NCBI RefSeq assembly: GCF_004364975.1
Contig: NZ_SOBW01000008.1
Location: forward strand, 1,176,610-1,240,609
Reading direction: 5' to 3'
Source of the DNA: Gelidibacter sediminis
GTDB taxonomy: Bacteria > Bacteroidota > Bacteroidia > Flavobacteriales > Flavobacteriaceae
DNA: 64,000 bases
Both the position numbers and the translations under genes were made by a program. This document shows positions 15,559 through 24,443 of the stretch, piece after piece. The notes beneath the pieces were generated by a model, which saw nothing but the letters and a program-made list of their open reading frames with translations, searched no databases and was not told the origin of the DNA. Positions within the stretch are counted from its first letter, which is position 1, and the number at the start of each line of letters is the position of its first letter.

Positions 15559-17064
15559 CTACAACTCAAACCACTCCTCCACCGGCAACTGAAATTTATC
15601 AGTATTGACGGTCGACTTGTGCACAAACTCATTTGTCGCAGCAATGTAATTGTAATCCTTGGCCCATTCCTTATGGTTTTTTGCCAGTGCTTTTAAGCTC
15701 TCACAGAAATACACTGCTTCTTCAGTAGATGTTGTAGGGTGAATAGACATTCGGATCCAACCGGGTTTACGCATCAATTCTCCTAAGGATATTTCCTGAG
15801 TCAGTGCATTTGAAGTTTCCACATCCACATGCAACAAGAAATGGCCATAAGTACCGGCACAGCTACAACCGCCTCGTGTTTGAATTCCAAAACGATCATT
15901 GAGGATTTTTACACCTAAATTGTAATGTAAATCATCTATATAAAATGAGATCACTCCCAAACGGTCTTGGTGCTGACCTGCTAGAATGTTTATATTTTCC
16001 ACGGGATTCAAAGCACTAAAAATATAATTGATGAGCTCATGTTCACGTTCCAGCATTTTTGCAACGCCCATTTGTTCTTTCAATTTAATGGCCAAGGCAG
16101 TTTTAATAGTTTGTAAAAACCCTGGTGTTCCTCCATCTTCCCGATCTTCAATATTGTCAATATATTTATGTTCTCCCCAAGGATTGGTCCAGCTTACGGT
16201 ACCACCACCCGGACTGTCAGGAATCATGTTTTTATATAATTTCTTATTGAAAATCAACACACCTGAAGTCCCTGGACCTCCCAGAAATTTGTGCGGCGAA
16301 AAGAAAATGCCATCTAAGGCTTCGTCTTCATCTACCGGATGCATATCAATATCTACATAAGGTGCAGAACAGGCAAAGTCTACAAAACAGACACCGCCGT
16401 TCTGATGCATCACTTTTGCAATGTCGTGATATGGCGTCTGGATGCCCGTCACATTAGATCCTCCAACTACAGAAGCGATTTTTATTGGCCGTGCTTCATA
16501 GTGTTCTAAAAGTGCTTTTAAGTTATCCATACAGAACAACCCGTCTTCACCAGGTGGAATCACCTCAACTTTAGCAATCGTTTCCAACCAAGAGGTTTGA
16601 TTGGAATGGTGTTCCATATGTGTGATAAACACCACTGGCCGCATTTCATCAGGCACCGTAGTGTGCTTTTGCAAATTCTCAGGGACTTTTAAGCCTAAAA
16701 TTCGCTGGAATTTATTGATGGCTTCTGTCATCCCACTACCACAGCATATCAAAACGTCATCGTCATTACTGTTCACATGCTCTTTAATGATGTGTTTGGC
16801 CTTATGGTATGCCTTGGTCATGGCCGTTCCAGACACCGTTGTCTCTGTGTGTGTGTTGGCCACATAAGGCCCAAACTCATTCATCAACTTCTCTTCAATA
16901 GGTCGGTACAAACGTCCAGACGCTGTCCAATCTGTGTAAATTATGTTCTGCTTTCCGTAAGGCGTCATAAAATCTTGGTCAATGCCAATAATGTGCTGCC
17001 TGAACTGCTGAAAATAGTCTTCAAGTTCGGTGGTTTTTGCTACTGATGTATCTGTTGAAATCAT
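15559..17064 (-). CDS. PLP-dependent class V aminotransferase-fold enzyme (cysteine desulfurase-like)
   Basis: 501 aa. The fold-type I PLP lysine is K259 in FFSPHKFLGGPGTSG. The PLP-binding aspartate is in VCFVDFACSAPYVD (about 226-239). A Cys-rich segment GGCSCAGTYGH (about 396-406) lies where cysteine desulfurases keep their catalytic Cys loop. At 501 residues it is longer than SufS/IscS (about 400), with an extended N-terminus. No suf genes lie nearby, so the substrate remains open: desulfurase, selenocysteine lyase or another class V reaction. Confidence 0.85.
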   Translation of the reverse strand: MISTDTSVAKTTELEDYFQQFRQHIIGIDQDFMTPYGKQNIIYTDWTASGRLYRPIEEKLMNEFGPYVANTHTETTVSGTAMTKAYHKAKHIIKEHVNSNDDDVLICCGSGMTEAINKFQRILGLKVPENLQKHTTVPDEMRPVVFITHMEHHSNQTSWLETIAKVEVIPPGEDGLFCMDNLKALLEHYEARPIKIASVVGGSNVTGIQTPYHDIAKVMHQNGGVCFVDFACSAPYVDIDMHPVDEDEALDGIFFSPHKFLGGPGTSGVLIFNKKLYKNMIPDSPGGGTVSWTNPWGEHKYIDNIEDREDGGTPGFLQTIKTALAIKLKEQMGVAKMLEREHELINYIFSALNPVENINILAGQHQDRLGVISFYIDDLHYNLGVKILNDRFGIQTRGGCSCAGTYGHFLLHVDVETSNALTQEISLGELMRKPGWIRMSIHPTTSTEEAVYFCESLKALAKNHKEWAKDYNYIAATNEFVHKSTVNTDKFQLPVEEWFEL

Positions 17065-17164
17065 TTGGTTACAATTTTCAATGCTATATGTTCCTGCTTT
17101 AAGGCAGGTCTTCTTATAAGTGCTGCGTTACTACGCTTTCACTATGATCACTACTTTTCCCGTA

Positions 17165-18553
17165 CTAAATATTGGCAATGGTCTTAATCTCTGATATGAT
17201 CTTATCACCTAATGCATCTGCTTCTTCCTGTGAAGGTGCTTCCGTATAAATCCTGATGATAGGCTCTGTATTACTCTTGCGCAAATGCACCCAACTATTG
17301 CTAAAATCAATTTTAACTCCATCAATAGTGGTTAAGTTTTCGTTTTGGTAACGATCTTCCATTTTAGCCAAAATACCGTCCACATCCATGCCTGGAGTCA
17401 GTTCTATTTTCTTTTTCCCCATAAAATAATTTGGGTAGGTGGCTCTTAATTCGCTCGTTTTCATTTTCTTTTCAGCGAGCAGACTTAAAAATAGCGCAAC
17501 GCCAACAAGGGCATCACGTCCGTAATGCAATTCAGGGTAAATGATGCCCCCGTTACCTTCACCACCAATAATGGCGTTATTTTTCTTCATTAGTTCTACA
17601 ACATTTACCTCACCTACGGCGCTCGCTTCGTAAGTACCCCCCTGTTTTTCAGTGACATCCCTCAAAGCTCTAGTGGAGCTCATATTGCTTACAGTGTTTC
17701 CAGGTGTTTTGCTCAATACATAATCGGCACAAGCCACTAAGGTATATTCTTCACCAAACATTTCTCCATTTTCGTCCATAAAAGCTAAACGGTCAACATC
17801 TGGATCGACCACGATGCCTAAATCGGCTTTTTCTTTAATCACCTCAGCAGCCAAATCGTATAAATGCTCTTTTAAAGGTTCTGGATTGTGGGGAAATTGA
17901 CCGTTTGGCTCACAAAATAATTTGATGGCATGCACACCCAAACGCTCCAACAATAGTGGAATAGCGATGCCTCCTGTAGAATTCACCCCATCAACGACTA
18001 CTCTGAATTGTGCATCTTCAATGGCTTTTTTATTCACTAATGGCATTTTTAAGACCTCATCAATATGAATATCGATATAAGCCTCATTTTTTGTAATCTC
18101 TCCAAGATCGTCGACTTCTGCAAAGTTCATCTCACCAGATTCAGCGATTTCTAAAATCTTGGCACCTTCTTCCCCATTTAAAAATTCACCTTTTGCATTT
18201 AAAAGTTTTAGCGCATTCCATTGTTTCGGATTGTGACTTGCAGTTAAGATAATCCCACCATCTGCATGCTCCATAGGCACAGCAACTTCAACCGTTGGCG
18301 TGGTTGATAAACCAAGATCAATGACATGAATGCCCATCCCAACCAAGGTGTTCATCACCAAATTTTGTATCATTTCTCCCGAAATACGCGCATCACGCCC
18401 CACCACAACCCGATAGTTGTCTTTGTTGCGTTGCTGCTTTAACCATACGCCATAAGCAGATGCAAATTTTACGGCGTCAATTGGCGTTAAATTATCGCCA
18501 ACTTTTCCTCCAATGGTGCCTCGTATTCCAGAAATTGATTTTATGAGTGTCAT
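17165..18553 (-). CDS. glmM: Phosphohexomutase, GlmM-type
   Basis: 462 aa. It interconverts hexosamine or hexose 6- and 1-phosphates, most likely glucosamine phosphate for UDP-GlcNAc synthesis. The phosphoserine is S106 in TASHNP. The metal loop is DPDVDRLAF, the sugar loop GEGNGGIIYP and the phosphate-binding end RKSNTEPIIRIY. The sugar loop differs from the bacterial GlmM GEQSG form and is closer to broader phosphohexomutases, so substrate range is not certain. It lies upstream of the class V aminotransferase on the same strand with a 100-bp gap. Confidence 0.88.
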   Translation of the reverse strand: MTLIKSISGIRGTIGGKVGDNLTPIDAVKFASAYGVWLKQQRNKDNYRVVVGRDARISGEMIQNLVMNTLVGMGIHVIDLGLSTTPTVEVAVPMEHADGGIILTASHNPKQWNALKLLNAKGEFLNGEEGAKILEIAESGEMNFAEVDDLGEITKNEAYIDIHIDEVLKMPLVNKKAIEDAQFRVVVDGVNSTGGIAIPLLLERLGVHAIKLFCEPNGQFPHNPEPLKEHLYDLAAEVIKEKADLGIVVDPDVDRLAFMDENGEMFGEEYTLVACADYVLSKTPGNTVSNMSSTRALRDVTEKQGGTYEASAVGEVNVVELMKKNNAIIGGEGNGGIIYPELHYGRDALVGVALFLSLLAEKKMKTSELRATYPNYFMGKKKIELTPGMDVDGILAKMEDRYQNENLTTIDGVKIDFSNSWVHLRKSNTEPIIRIYTEAPSQEEADALGDKIISEIKTIANI

Positions 18554-18575
18554 ATGTGTTCTTTAAAGTGAAAAG

Positions 18576-18583
18576 CAAATATA
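18576..18583 (-). promoter_or_regulatory. Candidate -7 element for glmM
   Basis: On the minus strand this reads TATATTTG, matching TAnnTTTG, 22 bp before the glmM start codon. No -33 TTG at the usual distance was found. Confidence 0.45.
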
Positions 18584-18630
18584 CGATTACAATTTTGGAT
18601 ATCTAAATTGCAATTCCGTAAATTAGACCA

Positions 18631-19236
18631 ATGAATTTTTTAGCCCACATTTACCTTTCTGGAGATAACACGGCCATTACCATTGGCAATTTTATGGCGG
18701 ATGGCATTAAAGGCAAGCGGTATGCAAAGTATCCTAAAGACATTCAAATTGGCATATTGCTGCATCGTGAAATTGATACCTTTACAGATGCGCACCCGAC
18801 CGTTAGAATGAGCACCAAACGACTTCATAAAAATTATGGCCATTACAGCGGGGTGATCGTGGATATTTTATACGATCATTTCTTGGCGAAAAATTGGTCA
18901 CACTATTCCGATACACCACTTGATGTCTATATTGACAACTTTTATGAGGATTTGAAAGCACATTTCACCATTCTGCCCGTACGGATTCAAAAAATGATGC
19001 CCTATATGATTTCTGATAACTGGCTACTGAGCTACGCTAAAATTGACGGCATCCAAAAAGTACTGAATGGTATGAACCGTCGTACCAAAAATATTTCTGG
19101 GATGCACAAAGCAACTGACGAACTTCAGGAATATTACGAAGAATTTGAAGAAGAATTCACCGACTTTTTTGAGGAATTGCGCGCTTTCTCTAACGAAAAA
19201 CTAGTGATGTTACAGCACATGTACGCATTGATGTAA
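18631..19236 (+). CDS. ACP phosphodiesterase homologue (AcpH family)
   Basis: 201 aa. AcpH hydrolyses the phosphopantetheine arm from acyl carrier protein. The N-terminus MNFLAHIYLSGD, then GNFMADGIKG and the metal-binding-type HREIDTFTDAHP and DILYDHFLAKNW, match the HD-like family. Length is normal (E. coli AcpH 193 aa). It is divergent from glmM across about 77 bp. In Bacteroidetes the physiological role has been less studied, so the enzymatic call is by family. Confidence 0.87.
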   Translation: MNFLAHIYLSGDNTAITIGNFMADGIKGKRYAKYPKDIQIGILLHREIDTFTDAHPTVRMSTKRLHKNYGHYSGVIVDILYDHFLAKNWSHYSDTPLDVYIDNFYEDLKAHFTILPVRIQKMMPYMISDNWLLSYAKIDGIQKVLNGMNRRTKNISGMHKATDELQEYYEEFEEEFTDFFEELRAFSNEKLVMLQHMYALM

Positions 19237-19286
19237 TTGATTCTAAATGAACCTAAAATCTTAACAATTTCAAATAGCACCAAGCA

Positions 19287-20003
19287 ATGGCCAAGCCAAA
19301 AAAAATATTCAAAATAATAGTAGGGATAGTTGTCTTCTTTACTTTGCCGTCTATGCTATTATATGGATTTATATATTTTAAATATAATGAAGATTTACCA
19401 ACAGGCATTAAAGGTGCACAAGCAGAACAGCTGGCCACCAAGATGCTCAATGCATTAAACCATGACGCCTATAAAAACACGAATTATTTAGAATGGACCT
19501 TTAAAAATCGGCATCATTTTAAGTGGAATAAAGCCAAAAACACTTGCAAAGTCTATTGGAAAAACTATAAAGTCGCCTTAGACTTAAATTCCCCTGCCAT
19601 TAGTGAAGCCTTTGTAAACGAACAAAAAATTGAAGGCAAAGAGGCCCGAGAACTGATTGAAAAGGCGCACTCCTATTTTAATAATGATTCTTTTTGGGTG
19701 GTGGCACCCTATAAAATTTTTGATGCGGGTACAGAGCGGCGCCTCGTCAATTTGGAGAATGGTTCAAAGGCATTATTGGTAACCTATACCTCTGGCGGCA
19801 CAACCCCTGGCGATTCCTATCTCTGGCATTTAGACGAGTCGGGAAAACCTAAAAGTTTCCAAATGTGGGTAGATATTCTGCCAATAGGCGGTTTGGAAGC
19901 ATCCTGGAACGATTGGACTACCACCGAATCTGGTGCTCACCTGCCCACTTTCCACAAGTTTTTGGTTTTCGGGATTGAAATTACAAACCTAGTAGGTATT
20001 TAG
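19287..20003 (+). CDS. Conserved hypothetical membrane-anchored protein
   Basis: 238 aa, function not recognised. One N-terminal transmembrane segment (about 8-30, IIVGIVVFFTLPSMLLYGFIYF) with no lipobox suggests an anchor with a periplasmic domain. The soluble part has many Trp/Tyr residues (LEWTFKNRHHFKWN, then WLHLDESGKPKSFQMWVDILP-type strands), as in flavobacterial families of unknown role. It follows the AcpH homologue by 50 bp and could be cotranscribed with it. Confidence 0.8.
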   Translation: MAKPKKIFKIIVGIVVFFTLPSMLLYGFIYFKYNEDLPTGIKGAQAEQLATKMLNALNHDAYKNTNYLEWTFKNRHHFKWNKAKNTCKVYWKNYKVALDLNSPAISEAFVNEQKIEGKEARELIEKAHSYFNNDSFWVVAPYKIFDAGTERRLVNLENGSKALLVTYTSGGTTPGDSYLWHLDESGKPKSFQMWVDILPIGGLEASWNDWTTTESGAHLPTFHKFLVFGIEITNLVGI

Positions 20004-20115
20004 TAATGCTTTACAGTTACAGTTAGCCTAAAATCGTTGCATTTAATCTTTTAACCCTCTAGCAATTTAACAAAACTCTAAATATCGAGCACTTTATTTT
20101 TCAGGTCATTATCAG

Positions 20116-20123
20116 TACCTTTG
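20116..20123 (+). promoter_or_regulatory. Candidate -7 element upstream of uvrA
   Basis: TACCTTTG matches TAnnTTTG and lies 36 bp before the uvrA ATG, implying a short leader. The -33 region lacks a clear TTG. No LexA-type palindrome was identified by eye. Confidence 0.5.
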
Positions 20124-20159
20124 CAAACTTGTCTGTAAATCAGATAAGATTGCACTACT

Positions 20160-23012
20160 ATGAGTAAATTTGAAGAAACAATCGAGGTTCAAGGCGCACG
20201 CGTTCACAACCTTAAAAATATAGACGTTACTATTCCTAGAGAGAAACTTGTTGTCATTACAGGCCTGTCTGGTAGTGGTAAGTCATCATTGGCTTTCGAC
20301 ACCATATACGCCGAAGGTCAGCGTCGATACATCGAAACCTTTTCAGCCTACGCACGCCAATTTTTAGGAGGACTAGAGCGACCTGACGTCGATAAAATTG
20401 ATGGGCTTTCTCCTGTCATTGCGATAGAACAGAAGACCACGAGTAAATCGCCGCGTTCAACGGTGGGAACCATCACTGAGATTTATGATTTTTTACGCTT
20501 GTTGTTTGCTAGGGCCAGTGATGCCTATAGTTATAATACAGGTGAAAAAATGGTGAGCTATACAGATGAGCAAATCAAAGACTTGATTAAAGAAAGTTTT
20601 AACGGCAAACGCATCAACATTTTGGCGCCCGTCGTCCGTTCTCGTAAAGGCCATTACCGTGAATTGTTTGAGCAAATTGCCAAACAAGGCTTTGTAAAAG
20701 TTCGTACGGATGGTGAGGTGAAAGACTTGGTAAAAGGCATGAAGTTGGACCGCTATAAAATGCACGATATTGAAATTGTCATTGACCGTCTGAAAATTGA
20801 CAATACGGTAGACAATGAAAAACGTCTTACGGAAACCATAAACACAGCCATGTATCATGGTGACGATGTGTTAATGATCCTTGATCAGGACACCGATGAA
20901 ACCCGCTATTTTAGTAGAAGTTTGATGTGCCCGACCTCTGGGATTTCCTATCCAAATCCAGAGCCTAATAACTTTTCCTTCAACTCCCCAAAAGGCGCTT
21001 GTCCTAAATGTAATGGGATTGGTAAATTGTATCAGGTTAATGAAAAGAAAATTATTCCGGATGATAGTCTTTCTATCAAAGCCGGCGCTTTGGCGCCACA
21101 TGGCCCTTATAAAAACAGCTGGATTTTTAAGCAGTTTGAAACCATTGCGCAACGCTTTAATTTTCAATTGACTGATGCCTACAAAGATATTCCTGACGAG
21201 GCAAAAAAAATGATCCTATACGGAGGTAACGAGAAATTCTCCATTGAAAGTAAGACTTTAGGGGTTACCCGTGATTACAAAATCGATTTTGAAGGCGTTG
21301 CTAATTTTATCGAAAATCAGTTTACAACAGCCGAAACAACTTCTCTAAAACGTTGGGCCAAAGATTATATGGACAAAGTGGAATGTGATGCTTGTCACGG
21401 TTCCCGCTTACGCCAAGAATCGCTTTATTTTAAAGTCAACGGACTCAACATTGCCGAATTGGCCAATAAAGATATCGTTGATTTAGCTAGCTGGTTTGAA
21501 GAATTGACGCCGCAATTGTCTGAGAAGCAACTTAAAATTTCCGAAGAAATCATCAAAGAAATCAGAACCCGTTTGCAATTTTTATTGGATGTAGGTCTAG
21601 AATATTTATCACTCAATAGAAGTTCAAAATCACTCTCTGGTGGTGAAGCACAACGGATTAGATTAGCTACACAAATTGGATCACAACTTGTAGGCGTACT
21701 TTATATTTTAGATGAACCAAGTATTGGACTACACCAACGTGATAATGAGAAATTAATAAAATCATTGATAACGCTTCGCGACATTGGCAACTCGGTAATT
21801 GTGGTTGAGCACGATAAAGACATGATTGAATGCGCAGATTATGTTATTGACATTGGACCAAAAGCCGGTAAATACGGTGGCGAAATAATCAGTGTAGGTA
21901 CTCCTGAAGAGTTGAAAACTCATCATACACTCACAGCCGACTATCTTAATGGCACCAAGCAAATTGTAGTTCCAAAAAAACGTCGTTCTGGCAATGGGAA
22001 GTTTATAGAATTGAAAGGCTGTACGGGCAACAATCTCAAAAATGTGTCAGTAAAGTTCCCATTAGGTAAAATGATTGGGGTTACTGGCGTATCTGGAAGT
22101 GGAAAATCGACTTTGATAAATGAAACCCTCTACCCTATTTTAAACGCATACTATTTTAATGGCGTTAAAAATCCAATGCCATACAAAAGCATTAAGGGCC
22201 TGGAACATGTAGACAAGGTCATTGACATCAACCAGTCGCCAATTGGCCGTACGCCACGTAGTAACCCAGCGACATACACTAAAACTTTTGACGAAATCAG
22301 AAGTTTGTATGCTAAAATTCCAGAAGCGATGATTCGTGGATACAAACCAGGACGTTTCAGTTTTAATGTTAAAGGCGGACGTTGCGAAACCTGTCAAGGC
22401 GGTGGACTTCGAGTCATTGAAATGAATTTCCTCCCTGATGTGTATGTAGAATGTGAAACTTGCCAAGGTAAACGTTTTAATAGGGAAACTTTAGAAATTC
22501 GCTACAAAGGCAAATCGATTAGTGATGTGTTGGACATGACCATTAATGAGGCGGTGGACTTTTTTGAGCATATTCCGAAAATTTTCAAGAAGTTAAAAAC
22601 AATTAAAGATGTAGGTTTGGGCTATATTACCTTAGGACAACAAAGTACAACATTGTCTGGAGGTGAAGCTCAGCGCATTAAATTAGCTACAGAGCTGAGT
22701 AAACGCGATACGGGAAATACCTTTTATATTCTTGATGAACCTACAACAGGATTGCACTTTGAAGATATTCGGGTATTGATGGACGTCCTCAATGAGTTGG
22801 TCAATAAAGGGAACACCATTTTAATAATAGAACACAATATGGATGTCATCAAAACAATGGACCATATTATTGATGTGGGTTATGAAGGAGGTAAAGGGGG
22901 TGGCCAAATTATTGTAGAAGGCACGCCTGAAGTTGTGGCTAAACACAAAAAGAGCTATACAGCCAAATTTTTAAAGAAGGAACTCGAAATTGCAACGTTA
23001 ACACAAAATTAG
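20160..23012 (+). CDS. uvrA: Excinuclease ABC subunit A
   Basis: 950 aa, full length. UvrA finds bulky DNA lesions in nucleotide excision repair and loads UvrB. Two ABC modules are visible, with Walker [10 protein letters not shown] (about 33-41) and GVSGSGKST (about 640-648), and signature sequences SLSGGEAQR and TLSGGEAQR. Zinc sites are CPKC paired with CDAC in the first module, and CETC twice in the second. Intact and apparently single-gene. Confidence 0.97.
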   Translation: MSKFEETIEVQGARVHNLKNIDVTIPREKLVVITGLSGSGKSSLAFDTIYAEGQRRYIETFSAYARQFLGGLERPDVDKIDGLSPVIAIEQKTTSKSPRSTVGTITEIYDFLRLLFARASDAYSYNTGEKMVSYTDEQIKDLIKESFNGKRINILAPVVRSRKGHYRELFEQIAKQGFVKVRTDGEVKDLVKGMKLDRYKMHDIEIVIDRLKIDNTVDNEKRLTETINTAMYHGDDVLMILDQDTDETRYFSRSLMCPTSGISYPNPEPNNFSFNSPKGACPKCNGIGKLYQVNEKKIIPDDSLSIKAGALAPHGPYKNSWIFKQFETIAQRFNFQLTDAYKDIPDEAKKMILYGGNEKFSIESKTLGVTRDYKIDFEGVANFIENQFTTAETTSLKRWAKDYMDKVECDACHGSRLRQESLYFKVNGLNIAELANKDIVDLASWFEELTPQLSEKQLKISEEIIKEIRTRLQFLLDVGLEYLSLNRSSKSLSGGEAQRIRLATQIGSQLVGVLYILDEPSIGLHQRDNEKLIKSLITLRDIGNSVIVVEHDKDMIECADYVIDIGPKAGKYGGEIISVGTPEELKTHHTLTADYLNGTKQIVVPKKRRSGNGKFIELKGCTGNNLKNVSVKFPLGKMIGVTGVSGSGKSTLINETLYPILNAYYFNGVKNPMPYKSIKGLEHVDKVIDINQSPIGRTPRSNPATYTKTFDEIRSLYAKIPEAMIRGYKPGRFSFNVKGGRCETCQGGGLRVIEMNFLPDVYVECETCQGKRFNRETLEIRYKGKSISDVLDMTINEAVDFFEHIPKIFKKLKTIKDVGLGYITLGQQSTTLSGGEAQRIKLATELSKRDTGNTFYILDEPTTGLHFEDIRVLMDVLNELVNKGNTILIIEHNMDVIKTMDHIIDVGYEGGKGGGQIIVEGTPEVVAKHKKSYTAKFLKKELEIATLTQN

Positions 23013-23047
23013 GTCTCAAATTACATACCTTTCATGGATAGTGTTAA

Positions 23048-23290
<243 letters not shown>

Positions 23291-23319
23291 TCAGTATAGA
23301 ACGAAATGATCTTAATATG

Positions 23320-23347
23320 AGGCAAATCGGAAGATTTGCCTTTTTTC
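23320..23347 (+). terminator. Rho-independent terminator
   Basis: GGCAAATC (23321-23328) and GATTTGCC (23333-23340) form an 8-bp stem with a GGAA tetraloop, followed by T6. It ends the small membrane protein transcript. Confidence 0.85.
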
Positions 23348-23422
23348 ATTTTTAAATGGGAAGAGAACAGCCCCAAACATTTTAAAAACCTAGTGAATTC
23401 AAGTTATTATCGTATTTTCTAT

Positions 23423-23430
23423 TAAATTTG
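23423..23430 (+). promoter_or_regulatory. Candidate -7 element for the LOG-family gene
   Basis: TAAATTTG fits the Bacteroidetes -7 consensus and lies 81 bp before the start at 23512. No clear -33 partner. Confidence 0.4.
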
Positions 23431-23511
23431 TGTGTTTTGGCAGATTGCAATAGTTGATAATACTATACTGCTATTACTAAATATTTAATAACCGACATTA
23501 GAATATAGAAA

Positions 23512-24201
23512 ATGAGATTAGAAAAACACAGTAAAGCTTGGAATGAAATTAAAACAAACGATTCATGGGCCATTTTTAAGATCATGGGCGAGTTTGTAAA
23601 TGGATATGAGAAATTAAGTAGAATAGGGCCTTGTGTGTCAATATTTGGTTCAGCACGTACCAAGCCAGACCATAAATATTATAAATTAGCTGAAGAAGTT
23701 GCCAAAAAAATTGTAGAACATGGTTACGGTGTCATCACTGGGGGTGGACCAGGAATTATGGAGGCGGGTAACAAAGGTGCTCATATTGCAGGCGGTACAT
23801 CTGTAGGATTAAATATCGACCTACCTTTCGAACAGCACGACAATCCGTATATCGACTCCGATAAAAGTTTGGATTTTGATTATTTCTTCGTAAGAAAAGT
23901 GATGTTCGTCAAATATTCCCAAGGTTTTGTGGTGATGCCTGGTGGATTTGGAACACTGGATGAGTTGTTTGAGGCAATTACCCTAATTCAAACCAACAAA
24001 ATTGAAAAATTTCCAATCATTCTAGTAGGCACTGAATTTTGGTCAGGTTTATTAGACTGGGTCAGGGCAACCTTATTGGATTCATTCGCTAACATTAGCG
24101 ATAAGGATTTAGACTTGGTACATTTGGTAGATACCCCTGATGAAGTTATCGACATCTTGGATGCATTCTATAAAGAATTTGAATTGAGTCCGAATTTCTA
24201 A
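23512..24201 (+). CDS. LOG-family protein (TIGR00730; nucleoside monophosphate phosphoribohydrolase-like)
   Basis: 229 aa. The Rossmann-like family splits nucleoside 5'-monophosphates, including cytokinin ribotides, into base and ribose 5-phosphate. The two signatures are present: GGGPGIMEAGNKGA and PGGFGTLDELFEAIT. An N-terminal extension of about 40 residues (KAWNEIKTNDSWAIFKIMGEF) precedes the core, as in the longer bacterial subtype. It stands alone between two terminators, so it is likely monocistronic. Confidence 0.88.
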   Translation: MRLEKHSKAWNEIKTNDSWAIFKIMGEFVNGYEKLSRIGPCVSIFGSARTKPDHKYYKLAEEVAKKIVEHGYGVITGGGPGIMEAGNKGAHIAGGTSVGLNIDLPFEQHDNPYIDSDKSLDFDYFFVRKVMFVKYSQGFVVMPGGFGTLDELFEAITLIQTNKIEKFPIILVGTEFWSGLLDWVRATLLDSFANISDKDLDLVHLVDTPDEVIDILDAFYKEFELSPNF

Positions 24202-24236
24202 GAAACAATAGCTTAATATATACTCAAAGAATCTTG

Positions 24237-24278
24237 GAGCACATTTGACATCACAATGAAAATGTGCTCATTTTTTTT
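24237..24278 (+). terminator. Rho-independent terminator after the LOG-family gene
   Basis: GAGCACATTT (24237-24246) pairs with AAATGTGCTC (24260-24269) with a 13-base loop, and a run of eight T follows. Confidence 0.85.
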
Positions 24279-24443
24279 AATTAAATGATTGGACATTCAA
24301 AAAATATTTCAAAATTTACTCCAATTAAAAACCCTAAACCCTTCAAATACGTTAAGTTTAATTAAGCGCATAAATGTGTTTCATAAATCTGAGCAAATTC
24401 CGTTTAAATAATATTTTTTTCACCCTAAAGTTACCATAGCACA

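Noticed and set aside
20493-22466. Several minus-strand frames inside uvrA
   Set aside because: All lie opposite conserved ATPase and zinc motifs and are shadows of that gene.
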